From Zoogloea sp. (GTDB lineage Bacteria > Pseudomonadota > Gammaproteobacteria > Burkholderiales > Rhodocyclaceae), in contig NZ_JAQVCN010000005.1 of assembly GCF_028689785.1 (NCBI RefSeq), positions 101,579 to 165,578 on the forward strand: 64,000 nt of DNA. The letters are read 5' to 3'. Within the stretch, counting starts at the first letter, position 1. Each line of letters starts with the position of its first letter. A program made the position numbers and the translations under genes. Of the stretch, positions 1-8,829 are shown in pieces. Under the pieces are notes generated by a model. It did no database searches and was not told the origin of the DNA. It saw only the letters and a program-made list of their open reading frames with translations.

Positions 1-506
1 GGCTGGCCGTGTCACATCCGGCCCAAGATTGGAGTGGTTACTGGTCTCACCGCATCATGCTAAGGAACCCTCTGGCTGAATGGAGGGAAACAAACTTCGT
101 CGAGATCATGTGTCCCTGTTTCGACACCGATTTCTTGACCCGCCGACTGGGGGATATTCCGGTGACCCTCAGTACCTGGGGCAGCGATTATGGCTACAGC
201 CACTTGGCACGGAGCGATGGGGGCACGATAGGCATCATTGACACAGCGGTGATCCGCCATGTGAAACCCATACGGAGGAATGGGGCCTTCTACTTGAAGC
301 TAGAAATTGATGGTGTCACTCCTATTCAAGAATTGAACACGGTACTTGAGATGTTGCCACCTCAAGATCGTTTACATAAGGTAATTCGCATCCATGTAAG
401 CCCGGGTGTTTTAAGTAGCCTGCGACATTTATTCGCTTGGTTCGTTGAACGAGAAAAGCGGGGCATCATGAAGCTCTTCGGGCATCGTCAGGACAGGGAG
501 GACTGA
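1..506 (+). CDS. Glycosyltransferase-like protein (DUF707-like), 5'-truncated by window edge
   Basis: The reading frame is open from the first bases of the window. A GTG at 9 could start a 165-residue product, but no stop lies upstream in frame, so the gene probably begins outside the window. The visible part contains FVEIMCPCFD, then WGSDYGYSHLA and IGIIDTAVIRHVKP. This pattern resembles the C-terminal half of DUF707/glycosyltransferase-like proteins (an EIMAP block, then a WG-D-W/Y block, then an IDxxxxxHxxP block). It lies 4 nt before a GT25 gene and probably takes part in the same surface-polysaccharide pathway. Its base composition is clearly more AT-rich than the genes after 1250. The family call is by motif impression only and the substrate is unknown. 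Confidence 0.5.
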   Translation, partial: LAVSHPAQDWSGYWSHRIMLRNPLAEWRETNFVEIMCPCFDTDFLTRRLGDIPVTLSTWGSDYGYSHLARSDGGTIGIIDTAVIRHVKPIRRNGAFYLKLEIDGVTPIQELNTVLEMLPPQDRLHKVIRIHVSPGVLSSLRHLFAWFVEREKRGIMKLFGHRQDRED

Positions 507-510
507 TTCT

Positions 511-1254
511 ATGCAGATATTTGTGATTAATTTGGAACGCTCAATCGAGCGACGAGAGAAAATGCATCGGCATCTAGCTTCTTTGGGACTTGCTGCGGAG
601 TTTATTCCCGCCATCGAGGGCTCCCGCCTGGCTAAAGGCAGTATTCCGCCCGGCACCGAGCCCGGCTTGTCTCCAGGGGAGGTTGGCTGTTACCTCAGTC
701 ACGTTAGATCTTGGCAGGAAATTGTTGATCGGCGGTTAAGTCATGCCATCGTGCTGGAGGATGACGTGAGCTGTAGCCCATCCATGATTCGAGTTGCGGA
801 TGAAGTGGCTAGTCTTGGTTTACCTATTGATGCAGTTCGCCTGTCGGCATTAAGGCCTATTCGCGGGATACTGCTGACAACTTTGTCTGGTGGTGAAAAC
901 CTGATTCTGCCGACTAAAAATCCGAGCGGAGCCCAAGGCTATATGGTTACTTTCGGCGGGGCTAAACGTTTATTGGCTACGCTCTCAGTGCCTCGTTGTC
1001 CGGTCGATACTGCCCTTGATGCCTACTGGATGTATGGTCTGCGGATTCCTCTGATTACTCCTAGTGTCGTTGAGGAGGAGGGGCACCTTGTTAGCACCAT
1101 TGCTGGTCGTTTTGACTTTCAGCACAGCAACCCCCTTGTGCAGCACATCGCCCGGGTGGCCCAGTCCCAGCGGCGCAAGCTCACCGTTTTCCTTATGGCG
1201 CGCCAGCTCCGGCGGCGGATGGGCAGTCCTGCCGGGGGGAATGGGGCAGAATAG
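511..1254 (+). CDS. Glycosyltransferase family 25 (LPS biosynthesis)
   Basis: This is a 247-residue protein typical in length for GT25, the family of LPS galactosyl/glucosyltransferases. The N-terminus MQIFVINLERS-ERR (residues 1-15) is the family's opening signature. It is followed by SPGEVGCYLSHVRSWQ (54-69) and the acidic metal/sugar-nucleotide motif VLEDDV (81-86). It should add a hexose to the LPS core at the cytoplasmic face of the inner membrane. It follows the truncated gene by 4 nt, so the two are likely co-transcribed. Most of the gene is AT-rich for this genome, but the last 35-40 codons (from about 1135) switch to the GC-rich style of the downstream genes. This suggests a recombination boundary inside the gene. 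The acceptor sugar cannot be told from sequence. Confidence 0.85.
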   Translation: MQIFVINLERSIERREKMHRHLASLGLAAEFIPAIEGSRLAKGSIPPGTEPGLSPGEVGCYLSHVRSWQEIVDRRLSHAIVLEDDVSCSPSMIRVADEVASLGLPIDAVRLSALRPIRGILLTTLSGGENLILPTKNPSGAQGYMVTFGGAKRLLATLSVPRCPVDTALDAYWMYGLRIPLITPSVVEEEGHLVSTIAGRFDFQHSNPLVQHIARVAQSQRRKLTVFLMARQLRRRMGSPAGGNGAE

Positions 1255-1293
1255 CCCCCCCTGCTGCCGACCTTTGAATCGCCCCCGGCCTCA

Positions 1294-2301
1294 ATGACCA
1301 CACCCGACCTTCCCCGCACCGTCGTCGTCCATCACCGCAGCGGCATCGGCGACCTGATCTGGCACATCCCCTACCTGCGCGCCATTGCTGCCGTCAGTGC
1401 GGGCGGCAAGGTCAGCGTGATCGCCCGTCCCTCGTGCCGGGCCGCCGAGGTGCTGGCGGCGGAGCCGTGCATCGACGAAGTCATCGAGTTCGATCGCAAG
1501 CCGCGCAAGAGCGAGCGCCGCCTCGGCCGCCATGATGGCTTAGGTGCTCAGCTGGCCTTCGTGGCCGAACTGCGGGCCCGGCGCTTCGGGCGCATCTTCA
1601 TCTTCTCCGGGCGTGCGCGCTATGCTGCCCTGGCCCTGCTGGCGGGCATTCCCCGGCGGGCCGGTTTCGGTTTCACGGTGGCCGAGCGCCTGCTCCTCAA
1701 CCAGCCGCCCTACATCCGCCCCTACCGCGGGCCGGGCAACTGGGTGTACCCCGAAGCCACGGACTTCTGCGTTGCCCATGGCCTGGTGAGCGGCCCGGTG
1801 GTGCCACGGATGGCGGTGGCTACGGCCGCCCTGAGCGCCGCAGAGCGCGATCTCGCCACCCTGCCCGAGCCGCGCTATGCCTTCTCCATCGGCACCTCCG
1901 AAGCCCGCAAGAACTGGGGTGCGGAGCGCTTCGGCGCCCTCGCCGCGGCCCTGGCGGGGCGCGGCGGCAGCGTGCTGCTGCTGGGGGGGCCGGCAGAGCA
2001 GGGGGCCGCCGAATCCATCCTTGCCGCGGTTCCGGCCGCGCTGCGCAGCCGTGTGATGGTCTCCGCCCAAGCCTCGGTGCAGCGCTCTGCGGCCCTGCTG
2101 CGCCATTGCCAGTATTGTGTCGGCAACGACACCGGCGTGCTCAACATGGCGGTCGCCAACGGCGTACCGGCCCTGGGCCTGTTCGGTGCCACCCCGCCCC
2201 TGGCCCATGACCCGCTGCTCCAGGCCCTGGCCGGGCAGGGCATGGACGCCATCACGGTGGACGCCGTCGTGGCCCGCCTGGCCGAGCTGGGAGCCCCTTG
2301 A
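1294..2301 (+). CDS. Glycosyltransferase family 9 (heptosyltransferase-like)
   Basis: This is a 335-residue GT9 (ADP-heptose:LPS heptosyltransferase family) protein. The N-terminus carries the Rossmann-like VVVHHRSGIGDLIWHIPYLR (residues 10-29), as in WaaC/WaaF/RfaF. The second domain has the nucleotide-sugar motif GNDTG (277-281) followed by NMAVANGVPALGLFG. It probably transfers a heptose or a related sugar during core assembly in the cytoplasm. Its stop codon overlaps the ATG of the next GT9 gene by one base (TGATG), so translation is likely coupled. It is the more divergent of the two GT9 paralogues here, so its exact acceptor is uncertain. Confidence 0.85.
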   Translation: MTTPDLPRTVVVHHRSGIGDLIWHIPYLRAIAAVSAGGKVSVIARPSCRAAEVLAAEPCIDEVIEFDRKPRKSERRLGRHDGLGAQLAFVAELRARRFGRIFIFSGRARYAALALLAGIPRRAGFGFTVAERLLLNQPPYIRPYRGPGNWVYPEATDFCVAHGLVSGPVVPRMAVATAALSAAERDLATLPEPRYAFSIGTSEARKNWGAERFGALAAALAGRGGSVLLLGGPAEQGAAESILAAVPAALRSRVMVSAQASVQRSAALLRHCQYCVGNDTGVLNMAVANGVPALGLFGATPPLAHDPLLQALAGQGMDAITVDAVVARLAELGAP

Positions 2302-3347
2302 TGCGCGTCCTGATCGTCCGAACCTCCGCCATCGGCGACGTGGTGTTCGCCTCGGCCCTGCCCGGGGCCATCCGTCGGCGCCATCCCGATGCCCACATCG
2401 CCTGGCTGGTGGAGCCGGGCATCCATGAACTGCTGCTGGCCGACCCGGACATCGACGAGGTCATCACCTGGTCCAAGGCCGAGTGGGTGCGCCTGTGGAA
2501 GTCGGGCCAGCGCCTCGCCCTGTGGCGCCAGGTGCGCGCGCTTCGGCGCGAGCTGCATGCCCGCCGCTTCGACCTGGCCATCGATCTGCAGGGCCTCCTC
2601 AAGAGCGGCTTCCTCACCTGGCTGTCGGGGGCGTCCCGGCGGGTCGGCCTGGGCTCCAAGGAGGGCAGCCAGTGGCTGATGAGCGAAGTCATTCCGCGGG
2701 GGGGCGAGGCCGCCCGCATCGGCTCCGAATACCAGTACCTGGCCCGGCAGATGGGCTTTGATGCCGGCGACTTCCTGCCCACCCTCACGGTGGCGCCGGC
2801 CACCGACGCCAAAGCGCGGGCCCTGCTCGCGGAGCGGGGGCTTGCCCCTGGTGCTTACGCGGTGTTTGCTCCCTTCACCACGCGGCCCCAGAAGCACTGG
2901 TTCGAAGACGCCTGGCAGGCCCTGGCGCCCCGGCTCATCGAGGCCACCGGCCTGACCCCGGTGATCCTCGGCGGCCCGGCCGATGGGGACGCCGCCGCCC
3001 GCATCGCCGCGGCCGACCCGCGCATCGTCAACCTGGCCGGCCAGACCCGCCTGCCCGAGGCCGCCGCGCTGATCGCCCACTCGGCCCTGCTCATCGGTGT
3101 GGACACCGGCCTGACCCACATGGGCACCGCCCTGGCCCGCCCCACGGTGGCCCTCTTCGGCTCCACCTGTCCCTACACCGACACCGGCCGGCCCACCGGC
3201 AGCGTGATCTGGCTGGGCATGGAATGCTCCCCGTGCCGGCGCCGCCCCACCTGCGGCGGCAAGTTCACCTGCCTGCGCGACATCACCCCGGCCATGGTGC
3301 TGGAACGCGCCCGGGCCATGCTCGCCGCCGGAGGCGCCGCCCCATGA
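2301..3347 (+). CDS. waaC: Lipopolysaccharide heptosyltransferase I-like (GT9)
   Basis: This is a 348-residue GT9 protein starting at the ATG at 2301, which overlaps the previous stop. A TTG three bases upstream is less likely. MRVLIVRTSAIGDVVFAS is a near-textbook N-terminus for WaaC/RfaC, the enzyme adding the first L,D-heptose to Kdo2-lipid A. The C-terminal domain carries GVDTGLTHMGTALARP (266-281) and GSTCPYTDTG. A cysteine-rich tail with Cys residues at about 309, 312, 318 and 324 is typical of heptosyltransferases I/II. It acts at the inner-membrane cytoplasmic face. Assignment to I rather than II or another GT9 is by similarity of the opening motif only. Confidence 0.8.
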   Translation: MRVLIVRTSAIGDVVFASALPGAIRRRHPDAHIAWLVEPGIHELLLADPDIDEVITWSKAEWVRLWKSGQRLALWRQVRALRRELHARRFDLAIDLQGLLKSGFLTWLSGASRRVGLGSKEGSQWLMSEVIPRGGEAARIGSEYQYLARQMGFDAGDFLPTLTVAPATDAKARALLAERGLAPGAYAVFAPFTTRPQKHWFEDAWQALAPRLIEATGLTPVILGGPADGDAAARIAAADPRIVNLAGQTRLPEAAALIAHSALLIGVDTGLTHMGTALARPTVALFGSTCPYTDTGRPTGSVIWLGMECSPCRRRPTCGGKFTCLRDITPAMVLERARAMLAAGGAAP

Positions 3348-4426
3348 AGATCCTCCACGTGGAAGCCGGCAAGCACCTCTACGGCGGTGCCCGCCAGGTC
3401 CAGTACATCACCGAAGGCCTGGCCGCCCGGGGCATCGACAGCCTGCTCGCCTGCCCCCTCGACAGCGAGATGAGCCGCCAGCCGCCGGCCGGGGTGCGGG
3501 TGCTGCCCATCCGCATGGGGGGCGATGCCGACATCGGCCTGGCTTTCCGCCTGGCCCGTCTGATCCGCGCCGAAAAGCCCGACCTGGTGCATCTGCACAG
3601 CCGCCGCGGCGCCGACACCTGGGGCGCCCTCGGCGCGCGCCTGGCGGGGGTGCCCTGCGTGCTGTCCCGGCGCGTGGACAACCCCGAGTCGCGTCTCGCC
3701 GTGGCCCTCAAGTACCGCCTCTACGACCACGTGATCACCATCTCCGAGGGCATCCGCCAGGTGCTCCTGGACGAGGGGCTGGCCCCCGGGCGGGTGAGCT
3801 GCGTACGCAGCGCCGTCGATCCGGCGCCCTTCCTGGCGCCGGTGGGGCCCTCCGCTTTCCGGGCCGAGTTCCGCCTGCCCCAGGACGCCCTGGTGGCCGG
3901 CGTGGTGGCCCAGATGATCCCGCGCAAGGGGCATCGCTACCTGTTTGCCGCCCTGCCCGGGCTGGTGGACAAATACCCCGAGCTGCAGGTGCTGGTATTC
4001 GGCCAGGGCCCGCTGCTGGCCGAACTGCGTGCCGACGTGGCCGCCCGCGGGCTGGAGGGTGTGGTGCATTTCGCCGGTTTCCGCCACGACCTGGCAAGCT
4101 GGATCGGCGGTCTCGACATGCTGGTGCACCCGGCCGAGATGGAAGGCCTGGGCGTGTCCCTGCTGCAGGCGGCGGCGGCCGGCGTGCCGGTCATCACCAG
4201 CCGCGCCGGTGGCCTGCCCGAGGCGGTGCTCGATGGCGTCACCGGCCTGCTGTGTCCTCCCGCCGACGTGGACGCCCTGGCGGCGGCCATCGACCGCCTC
4301 GCTGGCGATCCGGGCCTGCGCCGCCAGTACGGCGAGGCCGGCCGGGCGCGCATCCTGGCCGAGTTCTCCATCGACCGAATGGTCGAGGGCAATCTGGCCA
4401 TCTATCACCAGGTGCTGGGCCGGTGA
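3344..4426 (+). CDS. Glycosyltransferase family 4 (GT-B fold)
   Basis: This is a 360-residue GT4 protein. The start at 3344 (ATG, 4-bp ATGA overlap with the preceding stop) gives MKILHVEAGKHLYGGARQVQ, the expected GT-B N-terminus with a glycine-rich loop. The donor-binding C-terminal half has VAQMIPRKGHRYLF and the active-site loop EGLGVSLLQ (267-275), followed by AGVPVITSRAGGLPE. The first Glu of the usual E-x7-E motif is present, but the second is Gln (residue 275). It is part of the tightly overlapping LPS/polysaccharide operon. Donor and acceptor are unknown. Confidence 0.85.
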   Translation: MKILHVEAGKHLYGGARQVQYITEGLAARGIDSLLACPLDSEMSRQPPAGVRVLPIRMGGDADIGLAFRLARLIRAEKPDLVHLHSRRGADTWGALGARLAGVPCVLSRRVDNPESRLAVALKYRLYDHVITISEGIRQVLLDEGLAPGRVSCVRSAVDPAPFLAPVGPSAFRAEFRLPQDALVAGVVAQMIPRKGHRYLFAALPGLVDKYPELQVLVFGQGPLLAELRADVAARGLEGVVHFAGFRHDLASWIGGLDMLVHPAEMEGLGVSLLQAAAAGVPVITSRAGGLPEAVLDGVTGLLCPPADVDALAAAIDRLAGDPGLRRQYGEAGRARILAEFSIDRMVEGNLAIYHQVLGR

Positions 4427-5490
4427 AGATCCTGACCGTCCTGCGCAGCATGAAGAGCGGCGGCGCCGAGCGCCACGCCCTGCAGCTCATGCGCGGCCTG
4501 CGGGCGCGGGGCCACGACTGCCTCTATGCCGGCCCCATGGCCGGCTGGCTCGGCCAGCAGCTGCGCGCCGACGGCTTCGACGGCATCGACCTGCCCCTGC
4601 TGGGGCTCTACGACCTGCCCTCGCTGCTGCGCCTGGCCCTGTATGCCCGGCGCCAGCGGGTGGACCTGCTCCACGGCCACCTCACCCGCAGCGCCTGGTA
4701 TGTGGGCCTGGCCGCCGGGCTGACCGGCCTGCCCAACGTGGCCACGGCCCACTCCGACAACGCCGGCAAGCACTTCGGCCGGGCCGACCGCATCATCGCC
4801 GTGTCCGGCGCGGTGGCCGACTTCCTGCAGCGCCAGGGCTATGACTCGGCGCGCATCCGCATGGTCCACCACGGCATCGCCGACCTGGCGGCGCGGCTGC
4901 CCGCCGATGCGCGTGCCACGCTCCGGCACGAGCTGGGCCTGGCCGACGACGAGCCCTGCCTGCTGATGGCCGCCCGCATCGTCCCGGCCAAGGGCCACGA
5001 CACCGCCCTGCGTGCCCTGGCCCGCCTGCGCGGGCAGCCCTGGACCCTGCTGCTGGCCGGCGACCACCACGGCGACCTGGGCCCGCAGATGCAGTCCCTG
5101 GCGCGGGAACTCGGGATTGCCGAACGGGTCCGTTTTCTGGGGCTGCGCGAGGACGTGCCGGCCCTGATGGCCGCCTCCGACCTGCTGCTCGCCCCGTCCC
5201 GGCGGGAGGCCCTGTCCCTGACCCTGCTCGAGGCCTCGGCCTGCGCCCTGCCCATCGTCGCCACCCGCGTCGGCGGCATCGGCGAGGTGGTGGAGGAGGG
5301 CGCCAGCGGGGCCCTGGTGGTACCGGACGACCCGGCCGCCCTGGCCGACGCCATCGCCCCGCTGCTGCGCGACCCCGCCCGCCGCAGCGCCTTTGGCGCC
5401 CGGGCCCGCCAGCGCTTTGAAGCCGGCTTCACGGAGGACGCCATGTTCGACAAGACGATTGCCGTGTATCGCGAGGCCTGCGCCCGATGA
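4423..5490 (+). CDS. Glycosyltransferase family 4 (GT-B fold)
   Basis: This is a 355-residue GT4 protein whose GTG start at 4423 overlaps the upstream stop by 4 bp (GTGA). The N-terminus MKILTVLRSMKSGGAERHA is the classic GT4 GG(A/T)E(R/K) loop. The C-terminal domain contains AARIVPAKGHDTALRAL and a complete E-x7-E motif (Glu262 to Glu270 in REALSLTLLEAS), followed by LPIVATRVGGIGEVV. It should use an activated-sugar donor at the cytoplasmic membrane in core or O-unit synthesis. It differs from its upstream GT4 neighbour in retaining both catalytic/donor-binding glutamates. Its stop overlaps the start of the deacetylase gene. Confidence 0.87.
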   Translation: MKILTVLRSMKSGGAERHALQLMRGLRARGHDCLYAGPMAGWLGQQLRADGFDGIDLPLLGLYDLPSLLRLALYARRQRVDLLHGHLTRSAWYVGLAAGLTGLPNVATAHSDNAGKHFGRADRIIAVSGAVADFLQRQGYDSARIRMVHHGIADLAARLPADARATLRHELGLADDEPCLLMAARIVPAKGHDTALRALARLRGQPWTLLLAGDHHGDLGPQMQSLARELGIAERVRFLGLREDVPALMAASDLLLAPSRREALSLTLLEASACALPIVATRVGGIGEVVEEGASGALVVPDDPAALADAIAPLLRDPARRSAFGARARQRFEAGFTEDAMFDKTIAVYREACAR

Positions 5491-6227
5491 GCCAGGTGCA
5501 GATCCTCATGTACCACCGGGTCGGGCACTTTCCCGGCCGGGTCAAGGCCCATGGCGCCCTGTACTGCCACCTGCCGCGCTTCCGTGCCCAGATGAAGATG
5601 TTCCGGGTACTCGGCTATTCGGTCGTCAGCCTGGACGATGCCGCCGCCGGCCTGCGCGGCGAGATCGCCCTGCCGCCGCGGCCTCTGGTGCTGACCTTCG
5701 ACGACGCCTACGTGGACTTCCTCGACAACGCCGCGCCGGTGCTCAAGGCCCACGGCTACCCGGCCACCGTGTACGCGGTGAGTGGCCTGATCGGCACCAC
5801 CTCCAGCTGGGACGCGGGCGTCGGCCCCGAACCGGCCCCGCTGATGAACGCCGCCCAGCTGCGCGAGGTGCAGGACCTGGGCTTCACCATCGGCTCCCAC
5901 TCGAAGAGCCACCTGCGCCTGGCCCAGCAGGACGAGGCCTGCATCCGCGCCGAAGCCCGGGACAGCAAGCTCGCCCTGGAGGATCTGCTGGGGCGGCGGG
6001 TCGATCACTTCTGCTACCCCTACGGCAGCCACGACCTGCGCGCCGTGCATGCCGCTGCCGAGGCCGGCTACCTCACCGGCACCACCTGCGTGCGTGCCGC
6101 CGCCACCCCCGCCGACGACCCCCTGACCCTGCCCCGCAAGGCCGTGTCCCGGGGCGACGACGTGTTCGGCGTGGCCTGGAAGCTGCTCACCAAGAACGCT
6201 CCCAAGGTCACCCCGATCCGCCGCTGA
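5487..6227 (+). CDS. Polysaccharide deacetylase (NodB homology, CE4)
   Basis: This is a 246-residue CE4 domain protein. MYHRVG (8-13), the metal/catalytic motif TFDD (70-73), the second metal motif GSHSKSH (136-142) and CYPYGSH are all in order as in NodB-type deacetylases. These enzymes remove N- or O-acetyl groups from glycans through a bound divalent metal. No signal peptide is obvious, so it may act in the cytoplasm on a lipid-linked saccharide made by the upstream glycosyltransferases. It is the last gene of the operon (4-bp overlap with the GT4 gene) and ends 32 nt from the convergent zntB-like gene. The substrate is unknown. Confidence 0.85.
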   Translation: MSQVQILMYHRVGHFPGRVKAHGALYCHLPRFRAQMKMFRVLGYSVVSLDDAAAGLRGEIALPPRPLVLTFDDAYVDFLDNAAPVLKAHGYPATVYAVSGLIGTTSSWDAGVGPEPAPLMNAAQLREVQDLGFTIGSHSKSHLRLAQQDEACIRAEARDSKLALEDLLGRRVDHFCYPYGSHDLRAVHAAAEAGYLTGTTCVRAAATPADDPLTLPRKAVSRGDDVFGVAWKLLTKNAPKVTPIRR

Positions 6228-6259
6228 AACCGGTTTGGGGCTGTTGTGGGGCGGCCTCG

Positions 6260-7273
6260 TCACTCCTCCTGCCGCCGGAAGGCCCAGCGGGCGGCCATGA
6301 CGGTGAAGCTGGCGATGATGGCGACGATGATCAGGAAGCCGTGGGGATGTTCGGCCAGGGGGATGCCGCCGACGTTCATGCCCAGCAGGCCGGCGATCAT
6401 GTTGATGGGCAGGGCCAGCACCGTGACCATGGTCAGCACATAGACGCTGCGGTTGGTCTCTTCGGTGACCCGGGCGACGATCTCTTCCTGCAGCAGCTTG
6501 ATGCGCTCCTGCAGGGCGGCCATGTCGCCCAGCACGGCGGAGAACTCCTCGGTGGAATGGCGCAGGTCGTGCACGTCGTCGTCGGCGATCCAGGCCGGCG
6601 GCTGGTTGAGCAGGCGGAACAGGGCGCCGGGCTCCGGGGCGAGCAGGCGGCGCAGGCGCACCAGCACCCGGCGCAGGGTGCCCAGGCGGGCCCGGCTGTG
6701 CTGGATGCGGCCGGCCAGCAGGCCGTCCTCGACCTTGTCGGCGCGTTCGGTGGCGGCGCGGACGATCTGGGCCAGCACGTCGGCCTGGTCGCGCAGCAGG
6801 TGGGTCAGCAGGGCCACGCTGGAGTCGAAGGTCTCGCCGCCCTTCACCGCGGCGCGCAGCCGGTCGATGGCACGCAGGGGCTGCAGGCGGGCGCTGACCA
6901 GGGTGCGGGCATCCACCGAGATCCACTGGGTGGCGATCTGGGATGGCTCGAAATCGAAGTCGTAGAGCACGTCATTGACCACCGCGATCAGGGTGTCCTG
7001 GGTGTGCTCGATGCGGGTGGAGCGGGAGCCCTCGTGGAGGGCGTCCATGAAGGCCTCGGCGTTGTCCAGGTGCTCGCCCAGCCAGCGTTCGGTGGCGGCG
7101 TTGGCCAGGTTGAAGTGCAGCCAGGCGAAGGCCCCGCCGCTTGTGTCCTCGCCGCTCAGCCAGCGGGCCGCGGCGGCAGTGTCCAGGGGCTCGCCCCGGC
7201 CGCCCGGGTGAAACAGGAAGCCGGAGATCAGGCCGGAGCGGTCGGAACCATAGGAGGCGTCGGAGGGCAGCAC
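6260..7273 (-). CDS. zntB: CorA-family zinc transporter ZntB-like
   Basis: This is a 337-residue protein with the CorA/ZntB layout. A long cytoplasmic, largely helical N-terminal domain is followed by two C-terminal membrane helices (about 278-296 and 311-329). The signature GMN (298-300) lies at the end of the first helix, followed by VGGIP, which is the ZntB rather than the CorA variant. It forms homopentameric channels moving Zn2+ (or other divalent metals) across the inner membrane. The start is a GTG at 7273 without a clear Shine-Dalgarno, so the exact N-terminus is uncertain. It is a single gene, convergent with the polysaccharide operon. No metal-responsive operator is visible. Confidence 0.82.
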   Translation of the reverse strand: MLPSDASYGSDRSGLISGFLFHPGGRGEPLDTAAAARWLSGEDTSGGAFAWLHFNLANAATERWLGEHLDNAEAFMDALHEGSRSTRIEHTQDTLIAVVNDVLYDFDFEPSQIATQWISVDARTLVSARLQPLRAIDRLRAAVKGGETFDSSVALLTHLLRDQADVLAQIVRAATERADKVEDGLLAGRIQHSRARLGTLRRVLVRLRRLLAPEPGALFRLLNQPPAWIADDDVHDLRHSTEEFSAVLGDMAALQERIKLLQEEIVARVTEETNRSVYVLTMVTVLALPINMIAGLLGMNVGGIPLAEHPHGFLIIVAIIASFTVMAARWAFRRQEE

Positions 7274-7328
7274 GGCAGGTACGCGGAAACTCGGATCTGC
7301 GAGCCTGCCTGCGCCGGGTGACAGTGAC

Positions 7329-7380
7329 GTGACGCCTGGATGAAGGCTGCGGTCATGGCATGGCCTTCTGCCTGCGTCAC
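7329..7380. terminator. Imperfect hairpin downstream of the glutamate dehydrogenase gene
   Basis: GTGACGC (7329-7335) pairs with GCGTCAC (7374-7380). Additional partial pairing of GAAGGC with GGCCTT lies inside. It sits 17 nt beyond the stop of the minus-strand dehydrogenase gene and upstream of zntB. There is no run of U residues, so a factor-independent terminator is only a weak possibility. Confidence 0.25.
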
Positions 7381-7396
7381 CGATCCGGCCCCGGCC

Positions 7397-8683
7397 TCAG
7401 GGATACAGGCCCCGCAGCTTGTGGGCCATCAGCACCCGCTCGCAGCCGAGCACGAAGGCGGCGGTACGCATCACGATGCCCTTGCTCCGGGCGGCTTCCC
7501 AGACGGCGGCAAAGGCCTCGCGCATGATCCGGTCGAGGCGGGCGTTGATCTCGTCCTCGGTCCAGAAGAAGGCGCTGATGTCCTGCACCCATTCAAAGTA
7601 GCTCACCGTCACCCCGCCGGCGTTGGCCAGCACGTCGGGGATCACGGTGATGCCGCGCTCCTGCAGGATCAGGTCGGCCTCCGGGGTCGTCGGGCCGTTG
7701 GCGCCCTCGACGATCAGGCGGGCGCGGATCAGCCCGGCGTTGGCGGCGGTGATCTGGTTCTCCATGGCGGCGGCCACCAGGATGTCGGCGTCGGTGGACC
7801 AGAAGCGCTCCGCGTCGATGGTTTCGGCTCCGGGGGCGCCGAGCAGGCTGCGCTGGGTCTGGCGCCAGGCCTTGACAGCCTGGAGGTCGAGCCCGGCCGG
7901 GTTGGCGATGGCGCCGGAGCCGTCCTGCAGGGCCACTACCCGGGCACCGGCCTCGGCGAACAGCCGCGCCGCCGCCTCGCCCACATTGCCGAAGCCCTGC
8001 ACCGCCACCCGCGCCCCGGCGATCTCCAGGCCCAGGTGCCGGGCGGCCTCCACGGTGCTCACGAAGACGCCGCGGCCGGTGGCGTCCTTGCGCCCGAGGC
8101 TGCCCCCCAGGCTGACCGGCTTGCCGGTGACCACGCCCATGGCCGTGCGCCCCTCGTTCATGGAGTAGGTGTCCATGATCCAGGCCATGGTCTGTTCGTT
8201 GGTGTTGATGTCCGGGGCGGGGATGTCCTTGTCCTGGCCCAGCAGGATGTGGATCTCACTGGTGTAGCGGCGGGTCAGGCGCTCCAGCTCGGCCAGGGAC
8301 AGCTGCTTCGGATCGACCCGCACGCCGCCCTTGGCGCCGCCGTAGGGCACATTGACCACGGCGTTCTTCACCGTCATCCAGGCCGACAGGGCCATCACCT
8401 CCGACAGGGTGACCTGGGGGTGGAAGCGGATGCCGCCCTTGCCGGGGCCGCGGGCCAGGTTGTGCTGCACCCGGTAGCCCTCGAAGTGGGCCATCTCGCC
8501 GTTGTCCAGGCGGATCGGTACGTTGACGATCAGCGCCCGCATGGGCCGGGTGAGGATGGGGGCGAGGGGGCGCAGCTCAGGCGCCAGGTGGGGCTCGACC
8601 CGATCGATCTGGACCAGAAAGGTCTCCCAGGGGCCCAGATGCTCGGGGGATAGGTAGGACGGGATGTGGGAGACGTTGTTCAT
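7397..8683 (-). CDS. gdhA: Glu/Leu/Phe/Val-family glutamate dehydrogenase
   Basis: This is a 428-residue enzyme of the hexameric NAD(P)-dependent glutamate dehydrogenase family. It interconverts glutamate with 2-oxoglutarate plus ammonium in the cytosol. The start at 8683 is preceded by GAGGAG at good spacing. The substrate domain has [11 protein letters not shown] and [10 protein letters not shown], which holds the catalytic lysine. The coenzyme domain has the Rossmann motif [10 protein letters not shown], and the C-terminus carries [10 protein letters not shown]. Length and motifs fit the short bacterial GDH class that is often catabolic and NAD-linked. It lies downstream of the 5-oxoprolinase genes, which produce glutamate. 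The two are separated by 240 nt containing paired palindromic repeats. Coenzyme preference cannot be read with certainty. Confidence 0.92.
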   Translation of the reverse strand: MNNVSHIPSYLSPEHLGPWETFLVQIDRVEPHLAPELRPLAPILTRPMRALIVNVPIRLDNGEMAHFEGYRVQHNLARGPGKGGIRFHPQVTLSEVMALSAWMTVKNAVVNVPYGGAKGGVRVDPKQLSLAELERLTRRYTSEIHILLGQDKDIPAPDINTNEQTMAWIMDTYSMNEGRTAMGVVTGKPVSLGGSLGRKDATGRGVFVSTVEAARHLGLEIAGARVAVQGFGNVGEAAARLFAEAGARVVALQDGSGAIANPAGLDLQAVKAWRQTQRSLLGAPGAETIDAERFWSTDADILVAAAMENQITAANAGLIRARLIVEGANGPTTPEADLILQERGITVIPDVLANAGGVTVSYFEWVQDISAFFWTEDEINARLDRIMREAFAAVWEAARSKGIVMRTAAFVLGCERVLMAHKLRGLYP

Positions 8684-8766
8684 TGTTGTTTCTCCTCGGG
8701 TTGGCCCTCGGTGGACGCCGGGACCGGGCCCCGGGTTCCATGACCGGCGCCGGCGCGGCTGCCTCC

Positions 8767-8788
8767 GTGGGGTCGAGTTCATTCGACC
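8767..8788. repeat. REP-like palindromic element, copy 1 (inverted partner of copy 2)
   Basis: GTGGGGTCGA, a 5-nt centre and TTCGACC form a palindrome of the family seen again at 8830, 24180, 36558 and 38809. It lies in the gdhA-pxpA intergenic space, in opposite orientation to copy 2. The 41-nt spacer contains TGAGCA-CAT-TGCTCA. Confidence 0.6.
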
Positions 8789-8829
8789 TGAGCACATTGC
8801 TCATCGGCATGCCGCTCACCACCGTCGGC

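Noticed and set aside
1875..3119. Minus-strand frame opposite the two GT9 genes
   Set aside because: Antisense shadow of strongly supported heptosyltransferase genes; composition is low-complexity.
5393..7321. Long plus-strand frame spanning the deacetylase and zntB-like genes
   Set aside because: It overlaps two well-supported genes in other frames and its product is Arg/Pro/Gly-rich noise without motifs.
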